This document shows, one piece after another, positions 5,910 to 10,451 of a stretch of DNA of 10,451 bases (its first letter is position 1; each line of letters starts with the position of its first letter). Position numbers and translations under genes: made by a program. The stretch is from CAMDHY01 sp943372725. Its GTDB lineage: Bacteria > Pseudomonadota > Alphaproteobacteria > Rhizobiales > Segnochrobactraceae. The stretch spans positions 1 to 10,451 of the forward strand of contig CALRZT010000163.1 in NCBI GenBank assembly GCA_943372725.1, in the 5' to 3' direction. The notes under the pieces are model-generated. The model had not been told where the DNA came from. It searched no databases and saw only the letters and a program-made list of their open reading frames with translations.

Positions 5910-7289
5910 TCAGCCTTCGCGCAGGGCGTGGCGTGCGTTCTTGATGAGGGGCTCGACGAGGTAGTCGAGCACCGTCTTCTCGCCGGTGGCGATGAAGGCC
6001 TCGACGGGCATGCCGGCCTGGAGCTGCTTGTCGCCGAGGCGGCCGAGCTCGCCCTTGTCGAGGGCGAGGCGCGCCGTGTAGTAGCTCGCGCCGGTCTGCG
6101 GGTCCTTGCTCAGGTCCGGCGACACCCAGACGACGTGGCCGTGCAGGATCGGCGTGGTGCGCTGGTCGAGCGCCGCCACCACCAGCGTCGCCGCCTGTCC
6201 GACATTGAGCTGGTCGACGTCGGTGGCGCCGACGCGCACCTCGATCAGCAGGTCGTCCTCGTCCGGCACGATCGTCATCAGCGTCTCGCCGGGGCCGACG
6301 ACGCCGCCAAGGGTGTGCACCGTCGCCTCGTGGACGCGGCCGGAGCGCGGGGCACGGATCTCGGTGCGCGCGAGCTCGTCGACGGCGGCGACCTCCTGCT
6401 CCATCAGCGGCGCGATCTCCGCCTGGGCGGTGCGGATCGCCTGGGTCACCTTCTCCATGAAATCCGACGTCACCTGGATGACCTGGAGCTCGGTCTCGGT
6501 GATGCGCCCGCGCGTCGTGGCTATCTGCGAGACCAGCGCACCGAGCTCGCCCTCAAGCCGGGCCTTGTCGCGCTTCAGGGCGATCACCCGCGTGACCGGC
6601 ACGTGGCCCTTGGCGAGCAGGTCCTCGAGGCCGATCAGCTCGCCCTCGATCAGCTCGATCTCCTGCTCCTTCGCGACCTTCTGCGCCTCGAGCCCGGCGA
6701 TCTGCTCGCGCAGCTGCAGGATGCGCTCGTCGAGCTGGCTCGTCTGGCCCTGAAGCGCCGCCCGCCGCGCCTGAAACAGGATGCGCTCGCCGTCAAGCAC
6801 CTTGGCGACGGCCGGGTCGTCCGCCCTCGCTTCGAGCGCCGGCGGATAGGTAACGGCGTCCGCACCGGCGCGCTCGGCCTCCAGCCTGGCGAGCTGGGCT
6901 TCGAACTCGACAAGACGGGCGCGGACGATGGCGAGGTTCGCCCGCGTCGTCGTGTCGTCGAGGGTGACGATCACCTGGCCGGCCTCGACGTGGTCGCCGT
7001 TCGCCACGGAAATCGTCTTCACGATGCCGCCGGTCTTGTGCTGCACCTTCTTGTTGTCGCTCTCGGCGATCAGCGTGCCGGGCGCGATCACCGCCGATGC
7101 CAGCCGGGCGACGGCCGCCCACGCACCGCCGCCGCCGACGAGCAGCACCAGCGCCACCACCCCGACGGTGACGGCGCGGCGGATCTCCGACTTCGCCGGC
7201 TTGCGGGGCGGCACGACGGCGGTCGCCGGCAGCGCCGTGCGCGCGGGCACCGGCGGCGTCGGGGCGGTGGTCGCTGGAACCTCAGCCAT
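5910..7289 (-). CDS. Type I secretion periplasmic adaptor (HlyD/PrtE/HasE family)
   Basis: A 459-residue membrane fusion protein that links an inner-membrane ABC exporter to a TolC-like channel. It has a Pro/Ala-rich cytoplasmic tail (1-35), one transmembrane helix (about 39-60, AVTVGVVALVLLVGGGGAW), a first lipoyl-half segment with HKTGGIVKTISVANGDHVEA (84-103), and a long coiled-coil hairpin (about 113-305). The second lipoyl half is IRAPRSGRVHEATVHTLGGV (311-330), followed by beta-barrel strands and the C-terminal family signature GMPVEAFIATGEKTVLDYL (426-444). Length and order match type I HlyD-family adaptors. Its ATG overlaps the end of the ABC exporter gene by 8 bases, with GGAGG 5 bases upstream, so translation is probably coupled. 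It is the last gene of the heme-type cluster and would work with that exporter. The matching outer-membrane channel is not in the window. Confidence 0.95.
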   Translation of the reverse strand: MAEVPATTAPTPPVPARTALPATAVVPPRKPAKSEIRRAVTVGVVALVLLVGGGGAWAAVARLASAVIAPGTLIAESDNKKVQHKTGGIVKTISVANGDHVEAGQVIVTLDDTTTRANLAIVRARLVEFEAQLARLEAERAGADAVTYPPALEARADDPAVAKVLDGERILFQARRAALQGQTSQLDERILQLREQIAGLEAQKVAKEQEIELIEGELIGLEDLLAKGHVPVTRVIALKRDKARLEGELGALVSQIATTRGRITETELQVIQVTSDFMEKVTQAIRTAQAEIAPLMEQEVAAVDELARTEIRAPRSGRVHEATVHTLGGVVGPGETLMTIVPDEDDLLIEVRVGATDVDQLNVGQAATLVVAALDQRTTPILHGHVVWVSPDLSKDPQTGASYYTARLALDKGELGRLGDKQLQAGMPVEAFIATGEKTVLDYLVEPLIKNARHALREG

Positions 7290-9018
7290 GGGCGCCTCCG
7301 ATCTGCTTGCGCTCCTCGCCTGCCGCCACCGGCTCGGAGGCGGCGTCCACCGGGCGGCGGCGGAGTTCGGCCAGAACCGTCGCCTTCGGACCGTAGGCGA
7401 CGACGCCGCCCTTCGACAGCACGAGCAGGTCGTCGACCGACTGGATGGTACTCATGCGGTGGGTGATGATGACCGCGACGCCACCGCGCGCCTTGACGAC
7501 CTCCACCGCCCGCCCGAGGGCGCTGTCGCCGGCGCCGTCGAGATTGGAGTTCGGCTCGTCCAGCACCACCAGGAACGGCTCGCCATAGAGGGCGCGGGCG
7601 AGGCCGACCTGCTGGCGCTGACCGCCGGAGAGCACCTGGCCGGATTCGCCGAGGCGCGTGTTGTAGCCGTCGGGCAGCGTCAGGATGAGCTCGTGCACGC
7701 CCGCCGCCTGCGCCGCCGCGACGACGCGCTCCGGCGTGCGGTCGGGATCGAAGCGGCCGATGTTCTCCTCCACCGTGCCGTCGAAGAGCTCGACGTCCTG
7801 GGGCAGGTAGCCGATGTGGCGGCCGAGTTCGTCCGGCGCCCACTGGTCGATCGGCGCCCCGTCGAGGGCGACCTTGCCGGCCGCGACGGGCCAGACGCCG
7901 ACCAGCGCCCGCGCGAGCGAGGTCTTGCCGCAGCCCATCGGGCCGATGACGCCAAGCGCCTTGCCGGCATCGAGCTTCAGGCCAATGCCCTTCAGCACCG
8001 GCCGCGTCGCCCCCGGCGGCACCACCGCGACGCCCTCGGCGGTCAGCGCCGAAACCGGCGCCGGCAGCGACATCCGCTCCGGCGTCGTGATCGCCTTCAG
8101 GGCGCCGTTGAGGCGCTGGTACGCCTCCTTCGCCTGCACGAGGTTGCGCCAGTTGCCGACGATCTGCTCGATCGGCTGCAGCCCGCGCGACATGATGATC
8201 GAGCCGGCGACGATGGCGCCGGCGGAGATCTGCTCGTGGATGGCGAGCCAGCCGCCGACGGCGAGCGCGCCGGACTGCAGGGTCAGCCGGAACACCCGCG
8301 AGATCACCGAATAGCGGTTGACGGTGTCGGTGAGCGCGCCCGAGGCGGCGAGGTAGGCATCGTTGGTGCGCCCCCACAGGCCGGCGAAGCGGCCGAGCAT
8401 GCCCATGCCGGTGAGCACCTCGACGTTGCGCCGCCCGGCTTCCGCCAGCGCCGCCCGTTTCTGGCCGAGTTCCGAGACCGTCTTCGAGCCGCTGCGCGAG
8501 GCCGCCTCGGTGGCGGCGGTGAGGCCGATCAGCACCAGGGCGCCGGCGATGCCGAGCACGCCCAGCATCCAGTGGAAGAGGAACAGCACGCCCATGTAGA
8601 CGGGCAGCCACGGCAGGTCGAAGAAGGCGATGATGCCGGTGCCGGCGCTCGCCTGGCGCAGCTGGTCGAGGTCGCGCAGCGGCCGGATCGCCTCGCCGGT
8701 CGGCCCGAGCTTGAGGGCCGCGCCGACCTGGGCGTCGAAGGCGGCGCGGCCGATCTCCTCGTCGAAGCGGTGGCCGACGCGCACCAGCACGCGGTGCCGG
8801 ACCGCCTCCAGCACGCCCATGAAGGCGAACAGCACGACGACGAGCACGAACAGCGCGATCAGCGTCGGCGTCGACCGGCTGGACATCACCCGGTCGTAGA
8901 CCTGCAGCATGAACATCGGGCCGGTCAGCATCAGCAGGTTGACGACGAGGCTGAACAGCCCGACCGCCCACAGGGCGCCGCGACAGCTCGCGATCACCCT
9001 GCGGATCGGCGTCCGCAT
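7282..9018 (-). CDS. Type I secretion ABC exporter, permease-ATPase (PrtD/HasD family)
   Basis: A 578-residue half-transporter that would form a dimer and drive export of an unfolded protein. The N-terminus (about 14-45) has ALWAVGLFSLVVNLLMLTGP then MLQVYDRVMSSRSTPTL, characteristic of the PrtD branch. Transmembrane helices cover about 14-36, 51-72, 127-168 and 247-285. The nucleotide-binding domain (about 325-550) has Walker A GPMGCGKT (359-366), Q-loop LPQD (405-408), signature LSGGQ (463-467), Walker B LVVLDEP (483-489, catalytic E488), D-loop SNLD (491-494) and switch H520. There is no C39 peptidase domain, so a double-glycine leader peptidase role is not expected. ATG at 9018 has GAGG 5 bases upstream; ATG at 9045 would add 9 residues and is less well spaced. 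It begins 59 bp after the monooxygenase stop and overlaps the adaptor gene. Its position in a heme cluster suggests a hemophore-like cargo, which is inference. Confidence 0.95.
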   Translation of the reverse strand: MRTPIRRVIASCRGALWAVGLFSLVVNLLMLTGPMFMLQVYDRVMSSRSTPTLIALFVLVVVLFAFMGVLEAVRHRVLVRVGHRFDEEIGRAAFDAQVGAALKLGPTGEAIRPLRDLDQLRQASAGTGIIAFFDLPWLPVYMGVLFLFHWMLGVLGIAGALVLIGLTAATEAASRSGSKTVSELGQKRAALAEAGRRNVEVLTGMGMLGRFAGLWGRTNDAYLAASGALTDTVNRYSVISRVFRLTLQSGALAVGGWLAIHEQISAGAIVAGSIIMSRGLQPIEQIVGNWRNLVQAKEAYQRLNGALKAITTPERMSLPAPVSALTAEGVAVVPPGATRPVLKGIGLKLDAGKALGVIGPMGCGKTSLARALVGVWPVAAGKVALDGAPIDQWAPDELGRHIGYLPQDVELFDGTVEENIGRFDPDRTPERVVAAAQAAGVHELILTLPDGYNTRLGESGQVLSGGQRQQVGLARALYGEPFLVVLDEPNSNLDGAGDSALGRAVEVVKARGGVAVIITHRMSTIQSVDDLLVLSKGGVVAYGPKATVLAELRRRPVDAASEPVAAGEERKQIGGAHG

Positions 9019-9077
9019 GTCGTCCTCATCCGACCTGACCCGCATCGTCCTCACCGGCCCACTGTCCCGAACGCCGA

Positions 9078-9413
9078 TCAGGCGGGGACAGTCTCGCCCG
9101 CCGGCAGCACTTCCTGAATGGTCTCGAAGCCCTCGAACTCGGGATGCCCGAGATAGAGCCCGCCGCTCGCTCCGATGTTGCGGTGAGCTTTGGCGAAGGC
9201 CTCCGAGCGTGTCCAGTCCTCGAAGGCCTGCCGCGACGACCATAGCGTATGCGAGGAGTAAAGTGTGTGGTCGTCCTTGCTCGGTCCACGCAGCATGTGG
9301 AAGCCGAGGAAGCCGGGCTCGCGGTTGATGTGGATGTCGCGCGACAGCCAGACGGTCTCGAACTCCGCCTCGGCGCCCTTGGTCACCTTGAAGCGGTTCA
9401 TGGCGATGAACAC
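9078..9413 (-). CDS. hmuQ: Heme-degrading monooxygenase, HmuQ/IsdG type (ABM fold)
   Basis: A 111-residue protein of the antibiotic-biosynthesis-monooxygenase fold, closest in feel to rhizobial HmuQ/HmuD. Enzymes of this type open cytoplasmic heme with O2 and reductant to release iron. Segments seen are MFIAMNRFKV (1-10), FETVWLSRD (18-26), EPGFLGFHMLRGP (32-44), YSSHTLWSS (52-60) and FEDWTRSEAFAKAHR (64-78). Asn6, Trp67 and His77 sit at the spacing of the catalytic Asn/Trp/His set of staphylococcal IsdG. The start is GTG at 9413, with AGGAG 8 bases upstream; ATG at 9401 would remove the MFIA residues that belong to the first beta-strand. It lies 35 bp after the receptor gene and 59 bp before the exporter gene, so all are probably one transcript. 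Receptor and monooxygenase together support heme-iron use rather than an antibiotic role. Confidence 0.88.
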   Translation of the reverse strand: MFIAMNRFKVTKGAEAEFETVWLSRDIHINREPGFLGFHMLRGPSKDDHTLYSSHTLWSSRQAFEDWTRSEAFAKAHRNIGASGGLYLGHPEFEGFETIQEVLPAGETVPA

Positions 9414-9448
9414 TTGCTCTTCTCCTCACGCACGCCCGACGACCGTCG

Positions 9449-10451
9449 TCAGAGCTTGATTCCGACGGCCAGACGCGCGTTGAACCCCGGGCTCGCACTG
9501 AGGTCGAGGTACTGCGTGTACTGGCGGTTGAAGATGTTGTCCAAGTTCAGGTTGGCCGAGATGCGCTCGGTCACCTGGTAGCTCGCGAACAGGTCGACGG
9601 TGGTGTAGCCGGGCGATTCAGGCCAGCCCGACGGCGAGCCGTTCTTGCCCGCCACCATCGAGACGCGCGTGCCGGCGACGAGGCGGGCGTCGAAGGCGCG
9701 GCCGCCCAGCGTCGCGATCAGCCGGTCGGGCGGCACCGAGGCGAGCGCCTCGCCGGTGTTCTGGTCGACGCCGCGGACGATCTGGCCCGAGAGCCCGGCG
9801 AAGGCGAAGCCGACGTCGTAGACTGCCTCCAGCTCGCCGCCCCACAGCACCGCCTTGGCGACGTTCTGGTACTGGTAGTAGTAGCCCGGCGTTGGCGGCG
9901 GCGGCGGCGGGTCGATCTGCACCGACTTCAGGTCGATGTAGTCGTCGACCTGATTGTAGTAGGCGACCGCCTTCACCCGCACGCGGTCGCCGTCGCGCAT
10001 CACGTCATCGAAGCGCAGGTTGACGCCGCCCTCGAATTCGTGCGCCACCTCGGGCTTCAGGTTCGGGTTCGGCCGGAACTCGAACTCGACGCCCGGATGA
10101 ATGCCGTTGATCAGCGTCTCGGTGATCGCCGGCGCGCGGTAGGCCTCGGCATAGGTGCCGAACACGGTGATCCACGGCACCGGCGTCACGCCGATCGTCA
10201 GTTTCGGCGAGGCACGGCCGCCGGAGTTGTCGACCTTGCCGCCGGTGAGTTCGTAGCCGTCGAGGCGGACGGCGCTGATCACCTCGAGCCATTCCCAGGT
10301 CGCCTGGTCCTGGACGAAACCGCCATAGACCGAGCGCCGGCCATTCGGCGTGTACTTGTTCGACGAGTTCTCGTCGTCGGTGTTGTCGACCTGGTCGAAG
10401 AAGCCGTCGACGCCGTAGGTGAGCGCGTGGCCGACCGCGCCGGTCGCGAAC
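9449..10451 (-). CDS. TonB-dependent heme/hemoglobin receptor, HmuR-like (C-terminal part)
   Basis: The last 333 residues of a gene that continues past the right edge; the frame stays open to base 10451 and ends in TGA at 9449-9451. It is the beta-barrel part of a TonB-dependent outer-membrane receptor. It has the FRAP/NPNL pair typical of heme receptors: YRAP at 10130-10141 and NPNL at 10058-10069, with a histidine between them (codon 10097-10099, in NGIHPG) at the place of the conserved heme-ligand histidine. Repeated amphipathic strands follow, with LNLDNIFNRQYTQYL near the end and a final strand ending GIKL. An unusual six-proline run and a YYYQYQ stretch lie at about 9875-9910. The plug domain, TonB box, signal peptide and promoter are outside the window. 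It is the upstream gene of the visible cluster with the heme monooxygenase and type I exporter. Ligand specificity beyond 'heme-type' is inferred. Confidence 0.9.
   Translation of the reverse strand, partial: FATGAVGHALTYGVDGFFDQVDNTDDENSSNKYTPNGRRSVYGGFVQDQATWEWLEVISAVRLDGYELTGGKVDNSGGRASPKLTIGVTPVPWITVFGTYAEAYRAPAITETLINGIHPGVEFEFRPNPNLKPEVAHEFEGGVNLRFDDVMRDGDRVRVKAVAYYNQVDDYIDLKSVQIDPPPPPPTPGYYYQYQNVAKAVLWGGELEAVYDVGFAFAGLSGQIVRGVDQNTGEALASVPPDRLIATLGGRAFDARLVAGTRVSMVAGKNGSPSGWPESPGYTTVDLFASYQVTERISANLNLDNIFNRQYTQYLDLSASPGFNARLAVGIKL

Noticed and set aside
5928..9117. Very long + strand open frames opposite the exporter and adaptor genes
   Set aside because: These are typical mirror frames of GC-rich coding DNA, rich in Arg, Ala, Asp and His, with no recognisable domains. 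The - strand frames carry complete family motifs.
9046..9498. Long upstream extension of the ABC exporter frame through the monooxygenase gene
   Set aside because: The extension runs through the monooxygenase gene in another frame and does not resemble the exporter family. Family homology starts at the ATG at 9018.
5910..10451. Retron, toxin-antitoxin, CRISPR or phage-defence genes
   Set aside because: No reverse transcriptase, nuclease, short toxin/antitoxin pair, repeat array or integrase motif was found; all genes fit transport, heme use or regulation.

Overview
The window is a high-GC (roughly 70%) stretch of bacterial chromosome. Codon use, an HmuQ-type heme monooxygenase and family-level resemblances point to an alphaproteobacterium, most likely Hyphomicrobiales (Rhizobiales). 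No rRNA, tRNA, CRISPR, insertion sequence or phage gene was seen.

Layout. (1) Bases 2-112 (+) are the last codons of a gene entering from the left, whose tail resembles polyphosphate kinase 2. (2) Bases 233-1237 (-) hold an SRPBCC/AHSA1-like protein followed by a PhnB-like VOC protein, probably one transcript. (3) Bases 1384-3691 (-) hold an exported DUF1254/DUF1214 protein followed by an outer-membrane beta-barrel protein, with 13 bp between them. An AraC-family regulator (4036-5043, +) is divergent from this pair across a 344-bp promoter region. (4) Bases 5161-5763 (-) encode a glutathione S-transferase-like protein convergent with the regulator. (5) Bases 5910-10451 (-) hold a tightly packed four-gene run, in transcription order: a TonB-dependent heme-type receptor (only its C-terminal third or so is inside the window), a heme-degrading monooxygenase (HmuQ/IsdG type), a PrtD/HasD-type ABC exporter and its HlyD-type adaptor.

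How the genes may work together. The four-gene run is the most coherent system. The receptor would bring heme across the outer membrane. The monooxygenase carries the Asn/Trp/His set of IsdG enzymes and would open the heme ring in the cytoplasm to release iron. The type I exporter pair in the same run suggests that a protein, possibly a hemophore, is secreted to capture heme. No substrate gene, TolC-like outer-membrane channel or heme ABC importer lies inside the window, and the receptor's promoter and N-terminus are beyond base 10451. The DUF1254/beta-barrel/AraC group is a second possible unit of unknown function: two envelope proteins with a probable dedicated regulator. The remaining small proteins (SRPBCC, VOC, GST) belong to well-known families with unassignable substrates.
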